Positions 1 through 6,235 of a stretch of DNA of 15,951 nt are shown piece by piece. Location of the stretch: positions 1 through 15,951 of the forward strand of contig JAKAYK010000016.1 in the NCBI GenBank assembly GCA_021826765.1. The letters are read 5' to 3'. The stretch's first letter is position 1. Every line of letters starts with the position of its first letter. The DNA comes from Thermoplasmata archaeon (GTDB lineage: Archaea > Thermoplasmatota > Thermoplasmata > Thermoplasmatales > Thermoplasmataceae). The translations under genes were made by a program, and so were the position numbers. The notes below the pieces were generated by a model. The model saw nothing but the letters and a program-made list of their open reading frames with translations, made no database searches and was not told the DNA's origin.

Positions 1-72
1 AACCTTTTGAATTCCCATTCCATGAATGTTCTGTCCACACCTGAAATGGTAAGGCACTCTCCTGAAGAGTAA
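1..72 (+). pseudogene. Possible C-terminal end of an IS605-type TnpB
   Basis: An open frame enters from the left edge and stops at TAA 70-72, giving about 23 residues that end in ..VRHSPEE. No diagnostic TnpB residue (RuvC-like acidic residues or the CxxC zinc pairs) lies in view, so the call rests only on position: it sits just before a run of hairpins and an IS200/IS605-like right end. TnpB genes normally stop shortly before, or inside, that RNA region. A second plus frame stays open longer (roughly 52-195), so the true frame and stop are uncertain. It could equally be non-coding. Confidence 0.3.
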
Positions 73-323
73 GACGGTTAAGTTGGATAGTTCGCAAGAA
101 CACATTGGTTCCAGCGGCATGTTCTCCATGAGGAGAAGGGATACACGCCTCAAGCCCTCTGCTGGAACCAGGCTGTGGAGCGGTGCCCGAAAGGGATAAT
201 GAATAGCCTCCTTCCCTTGGCAAGGGAATGTCAACCAGCCAATCGTTGCAGTTCGATGAATCCATGCTCACGGGCATGAGGGAGACCAGCAGCAAGCCCC
301 TTCCGTCAGGAGGGGTAGTTGAC
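1..323 (+). mobile_element. Right end of an IS200/IS605-family (TnpB-type) element
   Basis: The segment ends in a subterminal hairpin: CCCC-TTCC at 297-304 pairs with GGA-GGGG at 309-315, with a GTCA loop and one bulged T. It is followed by TAG and TTGAC (319-323). This arrangement of AGCCCC, hairpin, GGGGTAGTTGAC resembles the right ends I know for archaeal IS605-type elements. The reading frame of an MFS transporter begins immediately after it, which supports 323/324 as the junction. The left end, and any TnpA or most of TnpB, lie outside the window. An alternative right end is the perfect hairpin TTCCCTT-GGC-AAGGGAA (212-228) followed by TCAA at 231-234, but the sequence between the two still does not look like transporter. 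Family assignment is from pattern, not from a database match. Confidence 0.6.
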
Positions 324-339
324 TTCACTCTCACTACAA
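78..339 (+). ncRNA. Probable omega RNA (TnpB guide scaffold) with guide in the MFS gene
   Basis: The stretch is dense in stems: GTTC-GCAA-GAAC with a GNRA loop (90-101); a perfect 10-bp stem TGGTTCCAGC/GCTGGAACCA (106-115 with 161-170) enclosing TTCTCC-ATGA-GGAGAA (122-137); CCC-GAAA-GGG with a second GNRA loop (186-195); TTCCCTT/AAGGGAA (212-228); and the terminal CCCC..GGGG hairpin (297-315). Known omega RNAs are made from the 3' part of tnpB through the right end, and the bases just beyond the right end act as guide. On that model the guide begins at 324 (TTCACTCTCACTACAA). The 5' limit is an estimate. Stems are seen directly; the RNA's identity is inferred from context. Confidence 0.5.
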
Positions 340-758
340 GTTCAAACCTGCTCATATTAATAGTAAGATCGATTGCGGCCGGTATAGGGGGCTCAATGTT
401 CTGGCCCTCAAATATAAAAGCAGTCATGGGTGCTTCCAATGCTAATATCTATGGATCAATTGGTGGATTGCAACGAACACTTTCCAACATAGGAACCCTT
501 ACCAGTTTTGTTCTGGCTCTCACAATTGCTTCCCTCACCATTCAAAGAGGGCTTGTATACAGCATATTTGTATATGGAGCAGGAAATGAATTGACACATT
601 CAAATGCATTACTGTTGATTGACGGGTTCAGATCTGCATTCACTGTATCCATTATTATTCTTCTCATTGCCGGATTGCTTTCATACAGTAGGGGAAACCC
701 AAAGCATCATTCTGAAAATACGGAGGAAAAACAACAAACCATGACTACAACAGAATGA
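324..758 (+). pseudogene. 3' remnant of an MFS (DHA2-like) transporter gene
   Basis: The frame gives about 144 residues that look like the last three membrane segments of a major facilitator superfamily exporter of the DHA2 (EmrB/QacA-like) type. They comprise a helix with the GIGGSMFWPS stretch, a loop with NANIYGSIGGLQRTLSNIG (compare the usual SGLxNTxRQxGGxxG), two further hydrophobic helices and a short polar tail. Family members have 12-14 helices, so most of the protein is missing. An ATG at 228 opens a longer in-frame ORF, but residues 1-32 of that ORF are translated from the mobile element's right end, so it is a chimera and not a native start. The gene was most likely split by the IS605-type insertion, with its 5' half left of the window. 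Substrate unknown. Confidence 0.7.
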
Positions 759-791
759 TAAATCTTCCTTCAAACAATTATCTTAATTTAG

Positions 792-1568
792 TCAAGATAG
801 AAAATCATAATCATAAACAACCATTACATCTGAATCTTTTTCAACAGCCCTTACCCGATTAATAATGGTTTTAGAGTTGGGCATGTTTTCTCCATAACAT
901 ATGAATATTCCACTATTTGAATCTCCTATTTTTAAAATAATGGACTTGGAAAGTAATGGTTCAACCTCCCCTGTCTTTTTAGAGAATATTGCGAATATAA
1001 CTGAATTATTCTTTGAAAAGTCAAGAAGAGGAAGCACCTTGATTAACTTGTTTCGTGTAAGATAATTATATCGCCTTTTAACCCTCATGGATGGAAGATT
1101 CAGAGCCTTGGAGATATCGGATAATTTTGACTTGGGCATTTTCCTTAATTGATCCACTATTAGGTGATCTATGGAATTGGAATTAACTGCATAATTTGTG
1201 TTTGTTGGGTTATAGGTCATAACTGGTTCACCCAATACTCTGGACATTTTATCAATCTTAGAACTTATCTCTTCAGCCGTTTTTCCTATTATGCCATATA
1301 GGGTTATTTTTTCTAGGCATTTAATTTTAATAAAATAATCAGGTTCTATTTCATCATCTGACTGAAAAGCTGCGAACGCCTTCAATTCTCCGTATAGAGC
1401 AGGATCCGCATAAACAATAAAATTTTTTATTACACCTTCTTCTGTCAGTTTTGTAATTCTATAATTCAGGGTTTGAGCCGATATTCCAATATTTCTAGCT
1501 ATCAACCTCTGTGTCATCCTCCCGTCTTGAAGTAAATAATATAAGATCATCTGATCTATTTCGTCCAT
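792..1568 (-). CDS. Lrp/AsnC-like transcription regulator with two HTH units
   Basis: A 258-residue DNA-binding protein. Residues 2-47 form an AsnC-type winged HTH (DEIDQMILYYLLQDGRM at the start, then IARNIGISAQTLNYRITKL). After a beta-rich, ligand-domain-like stretch (about 48-125) a second HTH appears at about 133-178 (LSDISKALNLPSMRVKRRYNYL), followed by another beta-rich stretch ending in VVYDYDFLS. The order HTH-sensor-HTH-sensor suggests an internal duplication; standard Lrp proteins are about 150 residues with one HTH. The gene is divergent from the MazG-type gene across 73 bp, and a TATA-like CTATAAAGT lies about 33 nt before the ATG, so self-regulation and control of the neighbour are plausible. 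Effector unknown. It ends facing the MFS remnant. Confidence 0.75.
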   Translation of the reverse strand: MDEIDQMILYYLLQDGRMTQRLIARNIGISAQTLNYRITKLTEEGVIKNFIVYADPALYGELKAFAAFQSDDEIEPDYFIKIKCLEKITLYGIIGKTAEEISSKIDKMSRVLGEPVMTYNPTNTNYAVNSNSIDHLIVDQLRKMPKSKLSDISKALNLPSMRVKRRYNYLTRNKLIKVLPLLDFSKNNSVIFAIFSKKTGEVEPLLSKSIILKIGDSNSGIFICYGENMPNSKTIINRVRAVEKDSDVMVVYDYDFLS

Positions 1569-1596
1569 TATAATTCTAAGTGCAATCAGTTATTAA

Positions 1597-1605
1597 ACTT
1601 TATAG
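1597..1605 (-). promoter_or_regulatory. TATA-like box for the Lrp-type regulator
   Basis: Minus-strand CTATAAAGT lies about 33 nt before the ATG at 1568, preceded by an A-rich stretch that could serve as BRE. This spacing predicts a leader of only a few nucleotides. It sits a few bases from the TATA-like box of the divergent gene, so one bound protein could affect both. Confidence 0.45.
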
Positions 1606-1610
1606 ATTTT

Positions 1611-1618
1611 ATTATACT
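1611..1618 (+). promoter_or_regulatory. TATA-like box for the MazG-type gene
   Basis: The sequence ATTATACT is centred about 27 nt before the ATG at 1642, the distance expected for leaderless archaeal transcripts. It supports the longer start of the MazG-type gene, but A/T-rich surroundings make chance matches likely. Confidence 0.35.
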
Positions 1619-1641
1619 AAAGAATATTTGTTTAATTTGAT

Positions 1642-2109
1642 ATGCACATATCAAAAACCACATTTACACTTTTTGCTATCATAAGAATGATCAGAATGCC
1701 TATAAGTTTTTCAGAATATTCCAAAAACAGAATCAGGACAGAAACCACTGATAAAAATGTAGTCCAGGATATGAATCATTCACATTTTGATTTCATGAGG
1801 TCAATGGATGAAATAGGTTTAAAGGATTGTACTTATGGCAAGCTTCTTAACTGGGCCCTGGGTATTGCTGGGGAAAGCGGAGAATTAGTGGATGTTTTGA
1901 AGAAAATATTGTTTCATGGGCATCCGGTTAACCGTGATTCACTCATAGAAGAACTTGGTGATATTCTCTGGTACATTGATGCAATAGCCTCTTCAATAGG
2001 ATCTTCGCTTGAAGAGATAGCCGAATTCAACGTTGAAAAATTGAAGAAACGCTATCCCGAGGGTTTTTCGTTTGAAAAAAGCATTAACCGGGACAAAAAC
2101 AATGACTGA
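1642..2109 (+). CDS. MazG-type nucleotide pyrophosphohydrolase
   Basis: A small all-alpha NTP pyrophosphohydrolase of the MazG/dUTPase-like superfamily, which hydrolyses (d)NTPs to NMP and pyrophosphate as house cleaning. The metal-binding pattern is complete: GESGE (Glu78 and Glu81 of the 155-residue form) and, 22 residues later, EELGD (Glu104, Asp107), matching ExxE..ExxD. The conserved core probably begins at the FSEYSKNRIRTE stretch, so Met19 (ATG at 1696) is an alternative start. The longer start at 1642 is kept because a TATA-like box lies about 27 nt upstream and no ribosome binding site precedes 1696. Residues 1-18 have no family counterpart that I can name. The nucleotide preference cannot be read from sequence. 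Confidence 0.8.
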   Translation: MHISKTTFTLFAIIRMIRMPISFSEYSKNRIRTETTDKNVVQDMNHSHFDFMRSMDEIGLKDCTYGKLLNWALGIAGESGELVDVLKKILFHGHPVNRDSLIEELGDILWYIDAIASSIGSSLEEIAEFNVEKLKKRYPEGFSFEKSINRDKNND

Positions 2110-2216
2110 ACAATTGTTTTTAACTTTGCTCAAAAAGATACAGTAAACATATCTTTTCTTGAGAAGAATCTAAATCCGTTTCCCTTATAAGAAATAGATA
2201 AGCAATAATTGTTCAG
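2106..2216. repeat. 111-bp nested inverted-repeat element
   Basis: The outer arms CTGAACAATT (2106-2115) and AATTGTTCAG (2207-2216) are perfect 10-bp inverted repeats. Inside them, CTCAA-AAAGATA (2129-2140) pairs with TATCTTTT-CTTGAG (2150-2163), a 12-bp stem with a 2-nt bulge and a 9-nt loop. It fills most of the spacer between the MazG-type and PP2C genes; the left arm overlaps the MazG stop. It could be a MITE-like relic, a terminator or processing structure, or a regulatory hairpin. No clear target-site duplication flanks it. Confidence 0.5.
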
Positions 2217-2261
2217 GTTGGTTACCTAAAAGATAATTAATGAAAAAAACATAATCCGTAG

Positions 2262-3068
2262 TTGAAATCTACTATAGATAATATTAAGAATCGTTTTTTG
2301 CAAGATCCTTCTGATCTAACGATTTCTGATAAATATGAGAATTCTGATAGTAAAATTTCAGAAATATCCTATAGTATGATATCTCACATGGGAAAAGTAA
2401 GGAATAATAATGAAGATTCCTGTACTGCGACTAAGTTTCATTTTTTCTTTGAAGGTAAGGAACAAACATTACTTGTATTTGGAGTAGCAGATGGCATGGG
2501 TGGTTTGGAATCTGGTGAAAAGGCAAGTTATACTGCCATCAATGAAGTTATATCATACATCAGTAACGACCTTGCACTTTCTGCAACCACGAAAAATAAA
2601 GAAGCTTTACTGGAATTTGCATTGAAAAGAGCAAATGATAAAATTATGGAAATAAATGAAAGCCTGGATGCAGACAAAATAATGGGAACAACCATGGTTA
2701 TAGCGATGGTTCAAGATTCTATCTTATATTTTGCGCATTCTGGTGATTCAACTATATTCTCCTACATGGACAAAAAATTAACCCAGGCAAACCACACACA
2801 CAGACTAAAAAACAGCAACGCTCTATTTTCATGCCTTGGACTTGGTAAGGACCTTAAAATTGAGACTGGCAGATTTAACATGTCAAAGAATAATGCTTTT
2901 CTCCTTTGTTCAGACGGGCTTACAGATATGGTTACCAATAGCCAGATTAAGAAAATAGTTTCTCCCAATTATGACAAACCAAAGAAAATAGTAGATGATT
3001 TATTGGCTGAAGCCCTAAAAAATGGGGGAATTGACAATATATCTATTATTTACGGGTACCATTCATAA
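2262..3068 (+). CDS. PP2C-family (PPM) protein serine/threonine phosphatase
   Basis: A metal-dependent protein phosphatase of the PP2C/PPM fold, removing phosphate from Ser/Thr in proteins. All landmark motifs are present: RNNNED (Arg47, Asn50-Asp52), DGMGG (Asp77-Gly81), GTT (142-144), GDS (161-163), CSDGLTD (Asp218) and GGIDN (Asp258, Asn259), so the two-metal centre looks intact. Length (268) is typical of a lone bacterial-type catalytic domain; there is no membrane segment or extra domain. The start is uncertain: the frame is closed by TAG just before the TTG at 2262, and the conserved domain begins near residue 37, where ATG codons at 2376 and 2388 are alternatives. No kinase or FHA protein is in the window. 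The 3' end overlaps the convergent aldo/keto reductase gene by 23 bp. Confidence 0.85.
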   Translation: MKSTIDNIKNRFLQDPSDLTISDKYENSDSKISEISYSMISHMGKVRNNNEDSCTATKFHFFFEGKEQTLLVFGVADGMGGLESGEKASYTAINEVISYISNDLALSATTKNKEALLEFALKRANDKIMEINESLDADKIMGTTMVIAMVQDSILYFAHSGDSTIFSYMDKKLTQANHTHRLKNSNALFSCLGLGKDLKIETGRFNMSKNNAFLLCSDGLTDMVTNSQIKKIVSPNYDKPKKIVDDLLAEALKNGGIDNISIIYGYHS

Positions 3069-3903
3069 TACTGTCAAGAGCAATTATTTCATCCTCTTTA
3101 AGTTTAAAAGAATCGTATTTGCTATTTTCAATTACATGTTCTGGATTTGATGCTCTGGGTATGGGAAAAATGTTATCTCCTTTTGAGAGCAGCCAATTCA
3201 GTGCCACATGGACGGGCTTAGAACCCTTGTGATTGTCTGCAATCTTGCCTATGGGTGATTCCCCATTCACGCTTTTTGCTAATTTTCCATGAGCAAGTGG
3301 ATAATAGGCAAGCATAGCTATTTTATTCTTTTTGCAATATTCCAACAATCCATTATTTTCCAATTCCCTGTCATAAATGTTATAACGCATCTGCGTGGAG
3401 GCTATTTCATATTTCTTCATCTTGGAAACAGCATCCTCTGTCCTGGCAAGGTTGAAATTGCTGATTCCAATATATCGTATCTTCCCCTCATCCACTAATT
3501 TTTCCATTTCCGTAAGAGTTTCCTTCACAGGAATAAAATGTGAAGGAAAATGAATCTGATAAAGATCAATGTAATCAGTCCCAAGATTTTTCAAACTCCT
3601 CAGGCATGCTTTTCTTATCTTATAGCTGCTTAGATGGTTGCTGAAAGCTTTTGTAGCAATAAAAACACTATCTCTTTCCCTGTCTTTAACAGCTTCCCTG
3701 ACAACCTCTTCAGTTCCATACAATTCTGCAGTATCTATCAATGTAATCCCATGATCTAATCCAGATTTCAGTGCTTCGACATTTGTCCTGTTTATTCCTT
3801 TCATGTGCAGTTTTCTTGAAATGATAAATGCTGGATCATAATATGTTCCCATCCCAATTGAAGAAATCTTGATTCCAGTTTTTCCAAATTCCCTGTATTC
3901 CAT
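3046..3903 (-). CDS. Aldo/keto reductase
   Basis: A 285-residue NAD(P)H-dependent oxidoreductase of the aldo/keto reductase superfamily (TIM barrel), acting on aldehydes or ketones in the cytoplasm. The catalytic tetrad is complete: Asp57 (LIDTAELYG), Tyr62, Lys85 (IATK) and His118 (QIHFP). Other family marks are GISNF (146-150) and, near the C-terminus, FPIPRASNPEHVIEN, the usual nucleotide-binding stretch. The length is normal for the short-type microbial enzymes. An A/T-rich TATA-like segment (about 3921-3934) sits 25 nt before the ATG, consistent with its own leaderless promoter. Its 3' end overlaps the PP2C gene tail to tail by 23 bp. The physiological substrate cannot be told from sequence. 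Confidence 0.88.
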   Translation of the reverse strand: MEYREFGKTGIKISSIGMGTYYDPAFIISRKLHMKGINRTNVEALKSGLDHGITLIDTAELYGTEEVVREAVKDRERDSVFIATKAFSNHLSSYKIRKACLRSLKNLGTDYIDLYQIHFPSHFIPVKETLTEMEKLVDEGKIRYIGISNFNLARTEDAVSKMKKYEIASTQMRYNIYDRELENNGLLEYCKKNKIAMLAYYPLAHGKLAKSVNGESPIGKIADNHKGSKPVHVALNWLLSKGDNIFPIPRASNPEHVIENSKYDSFKLKEDEIIALDSIMNGTRK

Positions 3904-3945
3904 AACAAGGAAAACAGTTCAATAAATTAAATATTCTGTTTTTAG

Positions 3946-4446
3946 TTATTTAAATGTTGCAAATCCGGCAAAACAACATATTAAAGCACCGAATGTGAGA
4001 AAATATCCGAGACCCATTGAATAGGAAGCATTGGATGCATTTGAAAAGATACTGACCAAACCTTCATAAAATAAAACTAATGTGCCAATGGCCCCAAGAC
4101 CACCAATAAAAAGAGAAGTCCTGCCACCACTCCTATATCCAAAAATAATCAGCAATGCTGAGGCTGCGGTTGCGAACAGCGTCAATAAGGAGGTTGAAAA
4201 TGCAGCTACCATGTAATTTACAGTATCCGATGAGAAATTTGAGTTTGATGACCACCAGTAAGAAGTGCTTGCTGAATTTCCAAAATTAACAATTGTTCCC
4301 CAGTAATAAAATGACACGGTTCGGGAAAAGAATCCAAAACTCGAACTATAATGGGCATCCCTGACGCTAATAGATAAGATTGTGAAAAGAAGTGCAATGA
4401 TGGAAAGTGAAATTGCAAGATTCTTGGAACCGGCTGACTTTGCCAT
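3946..4446 (-). CDS. Hypothetical four-helix membrane protein
   Basis: I do not recognise this 166-residue protein. It shows four hydrophobic segments at about 10-28, 77-103, 111-135 and 143-165. Between the first and second helices lies a polar, Ser/Asn- and aromatic-rich loop (29-76, including FYYWG and YWWSS) that is probably outside the cell. Paired cysteines (157-158) fall in the last helix. A strong TATA-like box (minus strand, 4464-4475) is centred about 24 nt before the ATG, giving good support for expression from this start without a leader. The gene stands 42 bp downstream of the aldo/keto reductase start, with separate promoters. No function is proposed. Confidence 0.7.
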   Translation of the reverse strand: MAKSAGSKNLAISLSIIALLFTILSISVRDAHYSSSFGFFSRTVSFYYWGTIVNFGNSASTSYWWSSNSNFSSDTVNYMVAAFSTSLLTLFATAASALLIIFGYRSGGRTSLFIGGLGAIGTLVLFYEGLVSIFSNASNASYSMGLGYFLTFGALICCFAGFATFK

Positions 4447-4463
4447 ATTAAAGGGATATTTTT

Positions 4464-4475
4464 CTTATATAAATA
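4464..4475 (-). promoter_or_regulatory. TATA box of the four-helix membrane protein gene
   Basis: Minus-strand TATTTATATAAG is centred about 24 nt before the ATG at 4446. It is close to the archaeal TATA consensus and at leaderless spacing. Confidence 0.55.
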
Positions 4476-4521
4476 TTTTTAATGTCATGTTTAAAATAAC
4501 TGCAATGTCAATATGGGAGTA

Positions 4522-4914
4522 TCAATGAAATTCCATATCAAAATCATGTTTCACAGGAAATTTTTTCAAATCTTGGAAAAACCCAAGCCTGTTCGACCAT
4601 GGATCATTGAAATTGCACCATTTCACTGTTCCCGGAATTTCCTCAACTTTTGTCGCTTCAGCCTTAAGTTCCCTTATAATTCTGGCTCTTTCAGATTCAA
4701 TATCGGATACACCAAAACGCATCCTACCTGATTGCGACTGGGCATTATCAATCTTTTTTTCAGATATTTGGAGCCATAAGTCCGGTATAATCTCCCATTC
4801 AAGATAATCTTCAAATGGTGTAGCATCAGGGTCTCTTCCGATGATATTTGTGTACCATACCAGTGCATCGTTAATATCTCCAACAAATATCTGAATAGTA
4901 TAACCATTTACCAT
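4522..4914 (-). CDS. VOC-fold (glyoxalase/bleomycin-resistance-like) protein
   Basis: A 130-residue protein of the vicinal oxygen chelate superfamily. The pattern is that of a single VOC module made of two beta-alpha-beta-beta-beta halves: IQIFVGDINDALVWYTNIIG at the start (strand plus the helix with the W/Y pair), a middle WLQI strand, RMRFGVSDIE opening the second half, and NFNDPWSNRLGFFQD at the end, the usual DPxGNxLxF site. The first metal-ligand position is not a clear His, so I cannot say whether it binds metal or what it does. A TATA-like box (4934-4944) sits 25 nt before the ATG, immediately after the cinA-like stop, so it can be transcribed alone. Confidence 0.75.
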   Translation of the reverse strand: MVNGYTIQIFVGDINDALVWYTNIIGRDPDATPFEDYLEWEIIPDLWLQISEKKIDNAQSQSGRMRFGVSDIESERARIIRELKAEATKVEEIPGTVKWCNFNDPWSNRLGFFQDLKKFPVKHDFDMEFH

Positions 4915-4933
4915 ATTTACATATTTTAAGGAT

Positions 4934-4944
4934 GATATATTAAA
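4934..4944 (-). promoter_or_regulatory. TATA-like box for the VOC protein gene
   Basis: Minus-strand TTTAATATATC is centred about 25 nt before the ATG at 4914. It lies just behind the stop codon of the upstream CinA-like gene (TAA complement at 4947-4949), in a 32-nt spacer. Confidence 0.45.
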
Positions 4945-4946
4945 TT

Positions 4947-5717
4947 TTAGAGTTTAGTCAAAATAATATTGTCAATTTCCTCTTTGATCTCTTGAGCAAG
5001 TGTTTCCAGTCTTTTCTTGGATTTTCCATAACCGTATATCTCAATAGTTACTTTCCTGTTGAGAGTATTCCCTGATTCTGGATGTGTCTTAACCAACATT
5101 TCATAATTGTATTTCTTAATCAATTCCTTAACATATGGTGCGATCTTGCTCTCCAATAAACCCTTTACATCATATTCCAGCGAATAATACTCCATTCCAG
5201 AGGGCCCCAAAAAACTTGAAATTCCTGGAAGCATAGCCCTCATTTCAGATGGCACCCCCGGGATTGAAAAAATTATCTTCCCATCATGTTTAAGAATCAT
5301 GCCCGGAGCTGTTCCAACATTATTGTGCAGTATTTCACTCCCAGCAGGCATTAAAGCCATTTTAAGCCTTTCTGGAGTGAATTCCATTCCACGTTTCGTT
5401 AATTTTGTTGAAATTTCTGAATAGGCATGTTCATTTATGACCAGTTCCAGTTTCAGATAAAGTGCGATAGATTCCACTGTTATGTCATCAACTGTGGGGC
5501 CCAGGCCCCCGGTTGTGATAATTATATCGCATTTCTTTACAAGAAATTCAAGCGAATTTCCTATTTCCTCCTTGATATCTCTACAGGCAAGCACGTATGA
5601 AATTTCATAACCTGAATTGGTCAGGAAACTTGAAATATCAGAAGCATTAGTATTAACTGTCCTGCCCTTCACGATCTCATTTCCTATGGACAAAATTCCT
5701 ATTCTAATACAGATCAC
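4947..5717 (-). CDS. CinA N-terminal / MoaB-fold (molybdopterin-binding-like) protein
   Basis: A 256-residue protein of the COG1058 type: the N-terminal half of CinA, related to the MoaB/MogA molybdopterin-binding fold. Landmarks are GILSIGNEIVKGRTVNTNA (7-25), TTGGLGPTVDD (68-78, the phosphate-binding loop), GTAPG (135-139) and IPGVPSEM (152-159). The C-terminal nicotinamide-nucleotide amidase half of bacterial CinA is absent, as is common in archaea. The related CinA/COG1058 domain hydrolyses ADP-ribose or related pyrophosphates in some bacteria; activity here is unproven. The start is GTG at 5717. A GAAAGGT ribosome binding site precedes it and overlaps the stop of the 33-residue membrane protein, so the two are probably translated from one message. 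Confidence 0.85.
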   Translation of the reverse strand: MICIRIGILSIGNEIVKGRTVNTNASDISSFLTNSGYEISYVLACRDIKEEIGNSLEFLVKKCDIIITTGGLGPTVDDITVESIALYLKLELVINEHAYSEISTKLTKRGMEFTPERLKMALMPAGSEILHNNVGTAPGMILKHDGKIIFSIPGVPSEMRAMLPGISSFLGPSGMEYYSLEYDVKGLLESKIAPYVKELIKKYNYEMLVKTHPESGNTLNRKVTIEIYGYGKSKKRLETLAQEIKEEIDNIILTKL

Positions 5718-5723
5718 AACCTT

Positions 5724-5825
5724 TCAAGGTAAAACCACGTTCAAGTACCCCACTATAAACATGATCACTGCTGTCAATATAATAAACAATACAACCATTA
5801 ACATTTCCCAGTTCCTGCTTCTCAT
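5724..5825 (-). CDS. Small single-helix membrane protein (33 aa)
   Basis: An ATG at 5825 on the minus strand opens a 33-codon frame ending at TGA 5724-5726. The product starts with a short charged head (MRSRNWE), has one hydrophobic helix (about residues 8-31) and ends GYLNVVLP. Two features argue that it is real. A TATA-like ATATATTATC (5845-5855) lies 25 nt before the ATG, the leaderless distance. Its stop is also only 6 nt before the GTG of the CinA-like gene, with that gene's ribosome binding site overlapping the stop, as in a translationally coupled pair. I do not recognise a family. It may be a small membrane subunit or merely a leader peptide. Confidence 0.6.
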   Translation of the reverse strand: MRSRNWEMLMVVLFIILTAVIMFIVGYLNVVLP

Positions 5826-5844
5826 GTTCTAACATTCATTTTAT

Positions 5845-5855
5845 GATAATATATC
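5845..5855 (-). promoter_or_regulatory. TATA-like box for the small membrane protein / cinA-like pair
   Basis: Minus-strand GATATATTATC is centred about 25 nt before the ATG at 5825. It shares the spacer of about 125 bp with the divergent DUF211 operon promoter. Confidence 0.5.
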
Positions 5856-5896
5856 TATTGAAACATTCAACAGAATCCTGAAGGAAGAACAAAAAG

Positions 5897-5910
5897 AAAA
5901 TATTTATTTT
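5897..5910 (+). promoter_or_regulatory. TATA-like box for the DUF211 operon
   Basis: The A/T-rich AAAATATTTATTTT lies about 45 nt before the ATG at 5951. This predicts a leader of about 20 nt, which fits the presence of an AGGTG ribosome binding site at 5938-5942 in that leader, 8 nt before the start. Confidence 0.45.
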
Positions 5911-5950
5911 GATTCAGCTATAACCTTACAGATATACAGGTGCAAAAAAG

Positions 5951-6235
5951 ATGAATATACGCAGGTTAATTCTTGACGTGGGCAAAGGTCTTAATAAACC
6001 TACTTTGATGGAATTATCAGAGGCTATTGTTACTGTTAAGGGAGTTGAAGGGGTTAATATCAGTGTTATGGACATAGACATTGAGACTATGGGCATGAAT
6101 GTTACAATTGAAGGCTCAAACATCAACTATGAGGAAATTATAAAGAAAATTGAAAATTCCGGAGCCGTAGTGCATTCTGTTGATGAGGTTGCAGTGGGTT
6201 CCAAGCTTATAGAAAATATAAGGCGTGAAACTTGA
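5951..6235 (+). CDS. DUF211 family protein
   Basis: A 94-residue protein of the archaeal DUF211 family (COG1888), a ferredoxin-like small cytoplasmic protein. The family look is clear: RRLILDVGKGLNKPTLMELSEAI at the N-terminus, then VEGVNISVMDIDIETMGMNVTIEG, and a final NYEEIIKKIENSGAVVHSVDEV segment. Members have been described as metal-binding oligomers, but function is unsettled. It starts with ATG after an AGGTG ribosome binding site (5938-5942). Its stop overlaps the TTG start of the VIT/CCC1-like gene by 4 nt (TTGA), so the two are cotranscribed and probably translationally coupled. A regulatory or metal-sensing subunit for the downstream membrane proteins is plausible, but inferred. 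Confidence 0.85.
   Translation: MNIRRLILDVGKGLNKPTLMELSEAIVTVKGVEGVNISVMDIDIETMGMNVTIEGSNINYEEIIKKIENSGAVVHSVDEVAVGSKLIENIRRET

Noticed and set aside
212..234. Perfect TTCCCTT/AAGGGAA hairpin followed by TCAA as the true right end of the IS
   Set aside because: Sequence from 235 to 323 does not resemble a transporter, and a second hairpin with TTGAC ends exactly where MFS homology starts; kept as an internal stem of the RNA.
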